A stretch of DNA of 64,000 nt from CALAMC01 sp964459465 (GTDB lineage: Bacteria; Zixibacteria; MSB-5A5; GN15; PGXB01): contig CAYWLR010000014.1 in the NCBI GenBank assembly GCA_964459465.1, positions 20,961-84,960 on the forward strand, written 5' to 3'. The position numbers were made by a program, and so were the translations under genes. This document shows, in pieces, positions 45,601 through 52,956 of the stretch; the stretch's first letter is position 1, and every line of letters begins with the position of its first letter. Under the pieces are notes generated by a model, which was given only the letters and a program-made list of their open reading frames with translations, searched no databases and had not been told where the DNA came from.

Positions 45601-45970
45601 GCTCCTGCGCGAAAAACTGAAGCGTATCGCGAATATCGAATTTGCCGTTGCCGGTCGTGAGCGGGTCGGTATCCGCCACGAAATCGAATCTTAAGACCAG
45701 AACGCGAAGCGTCTGCGGGCCGGACCAACCCAGGCTTTTCGACGGTAGCCGCCAGGCGTTTTCCCGTTCTATTCCCAGAATGTTACGCTTCGACGGCCCG
45801 CCGATACGGGCCAGGGTCCCACCGTGGGAAAAAGGGCTGGCCACACGCTCCGTTATTTCCGCCTTGTCTTTTCCGGCGGACTTCAGAATCTTGAAGTCGC
45901 CCGACATCGCCGTTCCGGCCAACAGCATTACGGCGCACAAGACAATATGAAAAATCCTATTTCTCATCAT
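42626..45970 (-). CDS. M6-family metalloprotease with FG-GAP repeats and type IX C-terminal sorting domain
   Basis: The 1114-residue secreted protein starts with a signal peptide (VMLLAGTAMSGD). The M6 (immune inhibitor A-like) domain covers about 90-480, with zinc motif HEFGHQLGLVDLY at residues 283-295. A middle region holds at least four FG-GAP/VCBS-type repeats (DIDGDDDDEIIFVSG, DLERDGQPEIIVATPRG, DISNNGYPDIVLTG, DIDRDGRQDIMVVMSNG). The last 85 residues form a type A sorting domain: CYPNPTLDGQTRLRYFV, a LFDLTGVLVYE strand and LPTGIYRCKV. It is the likely cargo of the PorU/PorV system encoded immediately upstream (14-nt spacing). Confidence 0.9.
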   Translation of the reverse strand: MMRNRIFHIVLCAVMLLAGTAMSGDFKILKSAGKDKAEITERVASPFSHGGTLARIGGPSKRNILGIERENAWRLPSKSLGWSGPQTLRVLVLRFDFVADTDPLTTGNGKFDIRDTLQFFAQERHLIDPAPHYREYFEKHMDALNNYYQAVSDSLLTIEYDVFPRQFDSVYHLPRTMSYYGSQPPNDGLGYFLIDCIELVDMYDDEVVFGDYDSYFLIHAGPDRQNDVLSNTPNDLYTANVFLNPDYYIEVDGGAHEVRDAIVFPEATSQDGRVVAMNAVVAHEFGHQLGLVDLYNTGTNPPLTRVGDFALMDNMGRGTVVRLPFAIGDDYTERLVSDVFPVAPMAWSRAYLGFVEPVVYRENTSIELAAALMHSDGVKVAKIPINEHEYFLLENRQEEIDGESTNPIADRATTVILGPGKAVFDTVQLDPLVVDTSLVLTGEYDILLPGSGMLIWHVNEAIAARDTLIGGQSINFFDANILQILPNEPFIELVEADGIQHFGRGYYAIGYVGIQRDMYYAGNNTSLTPTSVPPSETFAGANSDVYIEYISSSGLTMSCDFSHDFMAAGFPRRGGYPRIGFSPIVDDIDGDDDDEIIFVSGNYINIINADGSDYWSGGTPRYDSVFSSVGSYEARLPLFRQENHLITTGPVTGDFGLGGDKYIAVATYNPFGGSASVRVYYAAKDDAPADGQPDLLYSDALSGVVVWCAFRDSILSCYYYDGGKQQLVTYNNGGERPVTFPEINEPEPFGVSLIGENYAVLAGASDSVRLYYVRKNTVATMYELDGPFYYGPVTVDLERDGQPEIIVATPRGRVKAVTVDTTTNTPSFSYKEIDLNDVITVNPVIADISNNGYPDIVLTGSNRVYALDRNLVLLTDFPATIDRSYPKATVVSSPIVADIDRDGRQDIMVVMSNGNLYALGPHRLYNFPINAGNVGVDSILTFNGDWGRRFVPVSAGDVGSPVVFSKSDRGGLGFLGADGWFYAYDVWYDGNLADWAMYGGGPDGSLEFSESQLIEPLAATSDFPADSLYCYPNPTLDGQTRLRYFVGGNAEVGIRLFDLTGVLVYEDKFYGEGGTSNERQLNLSFLPTGIYRCKVKVNISGAESSNYTDIAIVK

Positions 45971-45984
45971 CCCAATAATGCCTG

Positions 45985-48690
45985 CTAAATACCAATCGAC
46001 AACGACAATCGCATTGTATTCGCCAGCGGAACGTTGTCGTTTGACGGTATATAGGCAAAGTCAAAATTAAACAATTTATAGGCCAGACCGAAACCGAGGG
46101 TCGGCGTCTTGACCTCGCCTTCCTGGTCATAAATGTAACCGCCGCGGAAAGCGATAAAGGAACCATATCGGTACTCGGCCCCGGCGTTATAAATTATTTC
46201 CCTGATTTCATCGGAAAAAGAATCATCCAACCCGACCAGAGACTTGTTCATCTCGGCGGTCAGCAGGACGTTATTGAAGTCCGACTTCACCAAATACGTC
46301 GCCACCCCAATCGCCAGGTTGCGCGGCAACGGGTCGGCCTGCGCCACGTCGATATAGGAGATATCCGGCCCGAGGTTGGTCATGGCCACACCCAGCGTCC
46401 AGCGGTTGCTCATGCGATACAAAAGCCCCAGGTCGAGGGCCAGACCGGTCGAGGTGCCACTGCCCTGTTCGGCTCCGGCACCCTGATCGGATAGATGCGA
46501 ATAAATTATCTTGGCCGAAACACCGCCGCTCAAATTCGTCGTCAGGGGTGTGCCGTATGACAACGTCAAAGCCACGTCGAATGCGGAGAAATCTCCCAGC
46601 GATTGACCCGTCGGGTCGGTCTGGCTGATATTCCCGTACGACAGGAAGGTGATATTCCCTCCCAGCGTCCCCCATTCGGGAATATTCCGGACGTATGAAA
46701 AGAATTCGTAATAAATATCATCAGCCAGCTCCGGTAGCCAGTTGACATGCATCATGGTGATTTCACCTTTGGCCGCCGCCCGCACCATCACCCGGTTCGT
46801 CGTAGCGAACCAGAGATTGCCGTCGTGTTCTTCCACCGCAATGGTGTTGCGCCGCGAAAGGTCGCCTTCATTATAACGTGACCAGCGATATTCATAGACG
46901 ATGGTTCCGCTTTCCGTCGCGAAATAAATCTTTTTATTGGCCGGGCGGATATCGTGAATACGGGCCCCGGCCGGATTGGCATAACGCAAAATATTCTGCC
47001 CCGCCACCAGACTGTCGGATTCAAGCTCATTGACCGAGCGAATGATATGAGCCAGTCTCTCGGCACGGGCCGGATCATCGCTCACTTTTGACAGCGCGAA
47101 TTCATAAACCGTCATGTCTTCCTTAATCGTCTCGACAGTATATCCGTAACGATTCCATTGCCGCGAATCATAGCGGAGCAATCCGAATTCCGTCCCTATC
47201 CATAGACGGCCAGCCTTGTCCACTTCCATATCCGTAACTTCATAAGAAAGCCCGACCATATAGGGAATTTTGACCAATCGGCCAATAGCAACGGCCGTAT
47301 CGGCAACCGCGGCTACGGTCCTGGCCGAATCGGTCGGAAAGGAGGACTGCCCCTCGGCCACCAAAGCACCGGCGGAATCGGCCGGCGATGCCGCCGGAGA
47401 CACCTGGCTCATCGTATCGGAAACCATTGCTTCATTCAAGGCCGCTATTTTTCCCAGATATAACTTGTGTTCACGAGCCGTCCCGAACAGCTTCATGCCG
47501 TTGTAGATCGATTCATAATCACCGCGCAGGACATCATTATATTCGAAATAGTTTTTCCATGATTTACCATCATAATGGTACAAATCACCGTCAACCATGG
47601 CCCAGACGTCGTCTTTGTTCTGGGCGGCCACACCGCCGACGTTGCCAACCGGCAATCCTTCGGTCGGGCCAAAATAGGTGAATCCGCCGCCCGCGTATCT
47701 GACCAGACCTTCGTTCGACAAAATGAAGACGCCGAAATCAAACACCTTCAAGTTTCTAATCTTTACCGCCGGGAGGCCCTCCATCTCACCGAATCTCTGC
47801 CATTTATCGCCGTCATAACGATATAATTCTGTTTCGGTCGCGGCCCATAGATACTGGCCGCTCGCAGCGATATCGACTATCGCCCCCTTGAAGTTGATGT
47901 CGAACGGGATGATGATTTCTTCCGGCATATATTTGCGATTGGCTTTCTTAAGGGCGAAATAAAGCTTGTCGGCTTCTGACTGGCTAAGAACGGAATCTTT
48001 CATGGCTTCGTCAAAATAACCCCGTGCCTGACGTAAGGCATCCCAGTCAACCAGAATGCCGTTATATCCGTCTCTTATTGCCGTCAAAGCCGAATCGATA
48101 TCATCGGCAACATCCATGTTGTCGTTCAAGGCGGCCCGAATATCAGCGGCAATTGTATCGATTTTTTCAATGTGGTAGGGATTATTGGCCCGACCTAACT
48201 TTTCCAGCAAACCCGGAATTTCCCGTTCGGCGGTCTCCCCGACCAATCCCGTGTAGCGAGCCAGCTTGAAAGCGGCTGTCTCCCGCGGATCGGTTTCCAC
48301 CACTTCGCCCCTTTTCCAGTCATTGCGCTGATGGCGAATCAGACCCTCATCGCTTAACACCCAGATGTCATATTTCTCATAGCTCTGCCCCGAACTGCTG
48401 TTTCTGAAACTGGCGATCTTTCTAACCGGTCGATACTGCTCGGGTATGTCAACCGTCAACCATTTGTAGGACAGCGGGTACGTGCCCAGACCGGCCGGAT
48501 TCCAGTGGGTCGCTGTGGCGTCGTCAGCGACGGCCACGAACGCCTCGCCCATACCGGCCGCACGGGCACCGGCGGCGATTCGCAAAAACAGGACGGCCGC
48601 ACTTGATACGTCGGCATCGGCCGTGGGGACTGCCGAGATAACCGTAATGGCGGTGAGCATCAGAGTCAACAATGTTTTTCGCACAATCAT
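45985..48690 (-). CDS. porV-like: PorV/PorQ-family outer-membrane barrel with a beta-propeller inserted in the first hairpin
   Basis: The signal peptide is followed by the PorV signature: AAVLFLRIAAGARAAGMGEAF, then VADDATATHWNPAGLG (to about residue 72). The expected continuation of the barrel does not follow. Instead about 575 residues of propeller blades appear (LYRYDGDKWQRFGEMEGLP, GLVRYAGGGFTYFGPTEGLP, DLYHYDGKSWKN, LWIGTEFGLLRYDSRQWNRYG, LWFATTNRVMVRA). The PorV family resumes at about residue 651 with HVNWLPELADDIYYEFF, WGTLGGNITFLSYGNI and FSAFDVALTLSYG, through to the final strand NTMRLSLSIGI. Summed, the barrel parts are about 330 residues, the usual family size. PorV shuttles cargo to the PorU sortase, whose gene is directly upstream. 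GGAGG precedes ATG 48690; a GTG six bases on is also possible. Confidence 0.82.
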   Translation of the reverse strand: MIVRKTLLTLMLTAITVISAVPTADADVSSAAVLFLRIAAGARAAGMGEAFVAVADDATATHWNPAGLGTYPLSYKWLTVDIPEQYRPVRKIASFRNSSSGQSYEKYDIWVLSDEGLIRHQRNDWKRGEVVETDPRETAAFKLARYTGLVGETAEREIPGLLEKLGRANNPYHIEKIDTIAADIRAALNDNMDVADDIDSALTAIRDGYNGILVDWDALRQARGYFDEAMKDSVLSQSEADKLYFALKKANRKYMPEEIIIPFDINFKGAIVDIAASGQYLWAATETELYRYDGDKWQRFGEMEGLPAVKIRNLKVFDFGVFILSNEGLVRYAGGGFTYFGPTEGLPVGNVGGVAAQNKDDVWAMVDGDLYHYDGKSWKNYFEYNDVLRGDYESIYNGMKLFGTAREHKLYLGKIAALNEAMVSDTMSQVSPAASPADSAGALVAEGQSSFPTDSARTVAAVADTAVAIGRLVKIPYMVGLSYEVTDMEVDKAGRLWIGTEFGLLRYDSRQWNRYGYTVETIKEDMTVYEFALSKVSDDPARAERLAHIIRSVNELESDSLVAGQNILRYANPAGARIHDIRPANKKIYFATESGTIVYEYRWSRYNEGDLSRRNTIAVEEHDGNLWFATTNRVMVRAAAKGEITMMHVNWLPELADDIYYEFFSYVRNIPEWGTLGGNITFLSYGNISQTDPTGQSLGDFSAFDVALTLSYGTPLTTNLSGGVSAKIIYSHLSDQGAGAEQGSGTSTGLALDLGLLYRMSNRWTLGVAMTNLGPDISYIDVAQADPLPRNLAIGVATYLVKSDFNNVLLTAEMNKSLVGLDDSFSDEIREIIYNAGAEYRYGSFIAFRGGYIYDQEGEVKTPTLGFGLAYKLFNFDFAYIPSNDNVPLANTMRLSLSIGI

Positions 48691-48703
48691 AACCTCCAAA
48701 GGA

Positions 48704-51700
48704 TTAATTAATCACGACTACCTTGCCGAATGATTCAACCCTGTCCCCGCTGCTTTCGGAGACGGCAGTGGCTTTGTATATATAAGTACCTGTAGCCACC
48801 CGGTCGCAATCGGCGTCACGTCCGTCCCAGGTGAAAAACTCCTGAAAACCGGCCGGGACGGAATGTCTGTTATAACCCAGTATCTTTTTTCCGGAAAGCG
48901 TAAATATCTCCAGCCTGACATACTGCGCCGGTGATGACAGGCTGAAGGAAAAAACGGTCGATTCATGCATCGGGTTGGGATAATTCAACAAATCAGTCAT
49001 TATCATCTGACCCGCTTCGACCACATTGGCATCAAAATCCACCATCGAGGAATTATTAGCGTTGTCCCACGCCTTAACCTTGAATGAGTGTCGGCCAATA
49101 GCCAGTTCGTCCATTTGATAGACAACCCGCCCCGTCGTGTAACTGTCTGTCATATATGTAAATAAATCGGTCAAATTGATAATATTCTCCAGCCGGTTAT
49201 CTATAATCAGGCTGATTTCATGGCCCGCCCCCGAAGTCAAATTTACCCCCGATTCATCCGAAATGGTCAAAATAAGGGCCTCTCCCGCACCGACATTGTC
49301 TCCGGATATGAAATTTTCTCGCTCGGAAAAAGTATAGGCAATGTCCGGCCCCTCATTGTCGGATGTCCCGGTAATGGTCTCATCCACAACCAGCGAATCT
49401 GCCAGCCCCAGCGCATCGACCAGACCGGAGGCGGCGTAAGTCGAAATCTTCGCTCCCTGCCCCCCATAGCCTATATCCAGCGGAGTTATAAACGAAAAAG
49501 CAAATTCGCCGCCAACGACATCGGTCCGTCCGCTGTAAATCCTCGGCCCGGTGATGGCATAACTGACCGAATCATTTATGCCGCCCTGGCTGTTATAAAC
49601 GATATATTTTTTCTTCAGCTCTGAATCATAAACCGTAATTTCCAGGGATCCGTCGAAATCAACCGCTGTCCCGCTGCCTTTGAGTGTCACCGCCCCGGAA
49701 ATGTCATACTTATTAAGCGCCGCCAGCGTATCCGGGTAATCGTGAAGCGTTACTTCATGCTCGGGAATACCCAGTTGCAGGAAGGGATCACCAAAAAAGA
49801 CATAGGCCCGGTCATTATCTCGTTTATAGGGAATATAGCCGCTGCCGTACTGGCGCAACATCTTGCCGATATAAACGGCCTGGCAAATGGATAGAGATTC
49901 ACCGCCGAACAGGACGTTGAATACGGCCCGGTTGAATTCCGCATTCTGTGAGGCATATACCAGCCGCGTCGCGGCCACCGTAGCCACTGCCCCGCCACCC
50001 GGCAGTCGAATTAAATCTTCGGCCATTCCCTCGCGCTGCGGATCGTCGAAAAAACCGATCGAACACGAAGCCGTGAAAACCAGCGTCAATCGGTCGGCGT
50101 TGCGAAGTTGAGCCAGATCCGATGTCCGGTTAAAAACGTGCTCATGCGCCCAGGTATCCGGATTGCCATGGCCGACAAAGTTTACCAACAGCGTCCCATT
50201 ATTGATACTTTCAATTATCTTCTGATTCACACCCGGTTTGTCACCCTTGAAATCGAACGGATACTCCCACAGGTAAATCTTGTTGCGATAAAATTGCGCC
50301 GGCACATGATAATTCGACAGCGTCTCCGTCTGTCGCACATGGATCGACTCGACCGACGACGATCCATACTCATCATCTGCCACCAGTGTCACCACCGTCC
50401 GCCATTTTCCGAAATTGGCCGCCGATTCGTAGGTTTTGATTTTATCCACGATTGTCTGAATTTCCGAGACGCTTCGAACCGGCCAGCGCGCGACTATCAT
50501 ATCATAGCCCCGATCCGCTCCCGGCGTATCCGGATTGTACGTCGTATCGCTGTCAAGAATCCCGTAATCACCGAAATAGACATAATTATCATCCGAGGAG
50601 GTGCTGTCATAATCGGCCATGACATACGGCGGCACATAATTCCGCACCGCCGTTCCCAATCGATTTTTAAAATCATAGGAACCGTCGCCCACCAGCAAAA
50701 CCGCCGATGGCTTCGGGTCGGGATAGTTTTCATAGGCGAATTTGAGAAAATCGCGTATCGCCGTCGGATCATACTGGCCGTACGAAAACTCATTCATGAT
50801 ATCTTCCAGAGCAAAGGAACGCACCGCCAGACCGGATTTATCTGCACGATATGTCGCGTATTCATCGAGCGCATCCAGAAAGGCCCGCGGGCTGATGACC
50901 ATTAAATCCGTCTGTGAATAGTTTTCCCGCAAATTAACCGGATTAATTTGCCCGATCACCACCGGACCGTATGTCTTCGAAGGCGCCGCCAGATAAAACC
51001 GCGTCCCCGACGTCGAGACCATCGACTGAAATTTCAAAATCCCTCCCGATGACTGCGCCCCGATAACCAGCCGCGGGTGCGACGGGTCGGTTATGTCGAA
51101 GATATAGGGTGACTGCGAAAAGTTGTCGGTCACCCAAAATTCGCCGCTTCCGGCAAACTCGTTGACCATGAAATCCAGTTCGTTGTTCACCGGCACCAGA
51201 TACCCGGTGTACTTGATCTCGCAATAATCCAGATGCGGCGCCGCTTTGGCCGGCGAAAAGGCGCTATCCATCGTAATCGATATCAACGGATAACTGCCCG
51301 TAATATTACCGGTGCTGAATCTGAAACGATTGTAACCCGCTTCCACCGGTGTCGCCGCGACGTTATTGATGCGAAGCGACGTCACACTCCTCGAAACCGC
51401 CCGGACCAAAATCTCGGCGTTTGTGCCGGCAATGGCGCCCGGAGCAAAAGCGCTTATATTGACATTGACGCTGTTGGACCAGAACCAGTTGTACCAGTCA
51501 TATTCATGATTATCGGCGGCCTTGAATAATATCCGGTCGCTTTCTTCATGCGTGTAGCGCGTGGTACGGTCCACGACGTTGGCCGATGGATCATCGGGGG
51601 TGCCATCGACGGACGACATTCTGATGCCGCCCGACAGAAAATCCCCCGAAACGGCCAGCCAGTAATAATTATAGTCGGTATATGCGTTATTCAGATAGTA

Positions 51701-52582
51701 CGGCGCCGAATCCGACGGATACCGCCAGCGTTGCGCCGCCTCACCATAAAACAGGAAATAATCGGTTCCGCCAAAAATCCCGTCATCACCGTCGAAAACC
51801 ATTATCGGAATTTCCTTGAATTCCGGACGCGGGACACTGTTTGAAACCGCCAGCGGCATCCCGCCACCGTAATACAGGTGCAACGAATCGCTGTACAGGG
51901 TGGCCGGGAGCGTCCCGGCCGCGCGTAACTGCCCAGCCGTGACCTTTATCAAACCCTGATTGGCCGTCTGCATTTTGAACCACGACCCGGCCGGAGCAAA
52001 AGGTGATTGCTCCACCCGACGAATCACATCATCGGAGTCCCGCTCGCCCCAGTCACGCGACCGGTCATAATTAAGGACCATATACCCCAGCACTTTATCA
52101 AAAACCGGGTCGGGCACCGATATGGTAATATCCGTATTCTGTCCTTCCGATGAGACGAATTTTATTTCAACCCTGACTCTTGAATAGTACGACATCCCAT
52201 CACCCGGATAAATGACAATCGTCGCGATATTCTTTCCCCGGATTTTTTCGGTCTTTTCAATACGGGCCAGATCATTTGATGATTTAAAATTCATCGTATT
52301 CATCGTTCCTGCCATATACCGCGACTGCGAACCGGTTACCGAAGCCAAAACCGGCGTCGACCCCGATGGATAACCTATCATGATTTTTTTGACGATAACC
52401 GTCGATGAATCCCGATCGATAAAAGTGATATATTCGCCGATTTCATCGAATAAAACCGTGAATGCCAACCCGGTATTATCGGAAAATTCTATGGTAACAT
52501 CGCGATACAGCGACGATGCCACAAGATTAATGGGGAGGCCGAAGATAAAAAAAACGGCGACTGTGACTATAAGTTTGGGCAT
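48704..52582 (-). CDS. porU-like: PorU-like type IX sortase (peptidase family C25) with C-terminal sorting domain
   Basis: The protein of about 1292 residues has a signal peptide (VAVFFIFGLPINLVASS), a long strand-rich N-terminal region, then a gingipain-type C25 domain (about 560-960). LVNFVGHGNPDTWAHEHVF gives the catalytic His (codon at 50168-50170), and VFTASCSIGFFDDP gives the Cys (codon at 50063-50065). Ig-like domains follow, and the last 93 residues are a sorting-domain-like unit (NYPNPMHESTVFSFSLS, LEIFTLSGKKIL, ATGTYIYKATAVS). C25 peptidase plus such a domain, next to a PorV-like gene, is the arrangement of PorU, which cleaves sorting domains and attaches cargo to lipopolysaccharide. 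A plain gingipain-like protease is the alternative. The start is uncertain: ATG 52582 or GTG 52603, neither with a clear ribosome-binding site. Confidence 0.83.
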   Translation of the reverse strand: MPKLIVTVAVFFIFGLPINLVASSLYRDVTIEFSDNTGLAFTVLFDEIGEYITFIDRDSSTVIVKKIMIGYPSGSTPVLASVTGSQSRYMAGTMNTMNFKSSNDLARIEKTEKIRGKNIATIVIYPGDGMSYYSRVRVEIKFVSSEGQNTDITISVPDPVFDKVLGYMVLNYDRSRDWGERDSDDVIRRVEQSPFAPAGSWFKMQTANQGLIKVTAGQLRAAGTLPATLYSDSLHLYYGGGMPLAVSNSVPRPEFKEIPIMVFDGDDGIFGGTDYFLFYGEAAQRWRYPSDSAPYYLNNAYTDYNYYWLAVSGDFLSGGIRMSSVDGTPDDPSANVVDRTTRYTHEESDRILFKAADNHEYDWYNWFWSNSVNVNISAFAPGAIAGTNAEILVRAVSRSVTSLRINNVAATPVEAGYNRFRFSTGNITGSYPLISITMDSAFSPAKAAPHLDYCEIKYTGYLVPVNNELDFMVNEFAGSGEFWVTDNFSQSPYIFDITDPSHPRLVIGAQSSGGILKFQSMVSTSGTRFYLAAPSKTYGPVVIGQINPVNLRENYSQTDLMVISPRAFLDALDEYATYRADKSGLAVRSFALEDIMNEFSYGQYDPTAIRDFLKFAYENYPDPKPSAVLLVGDGSYDFKNRLGTAVRNYVPPYVMADYDSTSSDDNYVYFGDYGILDSDTTYNPDTPGADRGYDMIVARWPVRSVSEIQTIVDKIKTYESAANFGKWRTVVTLVADDEYGSSSVESIHVRQTETLSNYHVPAQFYRNKIYLWEYPFDFKGDKPGVNQKIIESINNGTLLVNFVGHGNPDTWAHEHVFNRTSDLAQLRNADRLTLVFTASCSIGFFDDPQREGMAEDLIRLPGGGAVATVAATRLVYASQNAEFNRAVFNVLFGGESLSICQAVYIGKMLRQYGSGYIPYKRDNDRAYVFFGDPFLQLGIPEHEVTLHDYPDTLAALNKYDISGAVTLKGSGTAVDFDGSLEITVYDSELKKKYIVYNSQGGINDSVSYAITGPRIYSGRTDVVGGEFAFSFITPLDIGYGGQGAKISTYAASGLVDALGLADSLVVDETITGTSDNEGPDIAYTFSERENFISGDNVGAGEALILTISDESGVNLTSGAGHEISLIIDNRLENIINLTDLFTYMTDSYTTGRVVYQMDELAIGRHSFKVKAWDNANNSSMVDFDANVVEAGQMIMTDLLNYPNPMHESTVFSFSLSSPAQYVRLEIFTLSGKKILGYNRHSVPAGFQEFFTWDGRDADCDRVATGTYIYKATAVSESSGDRVESFGKVVVIN

Positions 52583-52607
52583 AATAAAACCGGGTAATCT
52601 CACCCGG
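52583..52607 (-). promoter_or_regulatory. Terminator-like hairpin directly before the porU-like start
   Basis: On the minus strand CCGGGT and ACCCGG pair around a GAGATT loop, followed by TTTTATT and then the ATG. It could act as an attenuator or as a structure hiding the start. The 6-bp stem is short, so termination would be partial. Confidence 0.4.
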
Positions 52608-52645
52608 CCCGCATAAACCCGGCCGAAGAAACCAAGCCGAATTTA

Positions 52646-52712
52646 CAGTTAAAGGGCCGTACAAAAATCCTTATACTATTATCTGCGTCCTAAAGTAATT
52701 CACCTTTAACTG
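52646..52712 (-). promoter_or_regulatory. Structured 5' leader element of the secretion operon
   Basis: CAGTTAAAGG and CCTTTAACTG form a perfect 10-bp closing stem around 47 nt inside the leader of about 170 nt between the promoter and the porU-like start. The enclosed sequence includes GGACGCA. I cannot assign it to a known riboswitch class. Confidence 0.35.
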
Positions 52713-52758
52713 ACTATTCGATACCTGGTCCTCCTGCTATAATCTTATAAGTCGCTCA

Positions 52759-52787
52759 AATATAAAAAGTTCCGCTTATTTTGTCAA
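52759..52787 (-). promoter_or_regulatory. Promoter of the PorU/PorV operon
   Basis: A perfect TTGACA (52782-52787) and TATATT (52759-52764) are spaced exactly 17 bp on the minus strand. Transcription should start near 52752. Confidence 0.65.
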
Positions 52788-52956
52788 TTCAATTAATCAC
52801 CCGCATAATTCTTAATGCAATTAATTCGCCAAAAATGGAGGAAGAAAAACAAGTCCAGCCCTATCTTGCGTTGCGGTAAAGAGTTAAATTTCGCCCTATT
52901 ATAAGATACGTTCAATTATGCCAGCCGTTAGTCCGCAAATTTATTCACATTTATGC

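Larger units (their letters stand above)
52583..52956. other. Intergenic region holding the secretion-operon promoter and leader
   Basis: This 374-bp gap contains, from right to left, the tryptophanase 3' flank (no hairpin with a T-run seen), an AT-rich stretch, the promoter at 52759-52787, the 10-bp leader stem, and the hairpin next to the start codon. I see no ORF with a ribosome-binding site. Confidence 0.6.

Noticed and set aside
50108..50905. A 265-codon + strand frame opposite the C25 peptidase gene
   Set aside because: It is antisense to the catalytic domain region, with low-complexity Arg/Ile composition and no supporting signal.
52646..52712. c-di-GMP-I riboswitch in the porU-like leader
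   Set aside because: GGACGCA resembles part of that class, but the GNRA tetraloop, its receptor and the second helix are not visible.
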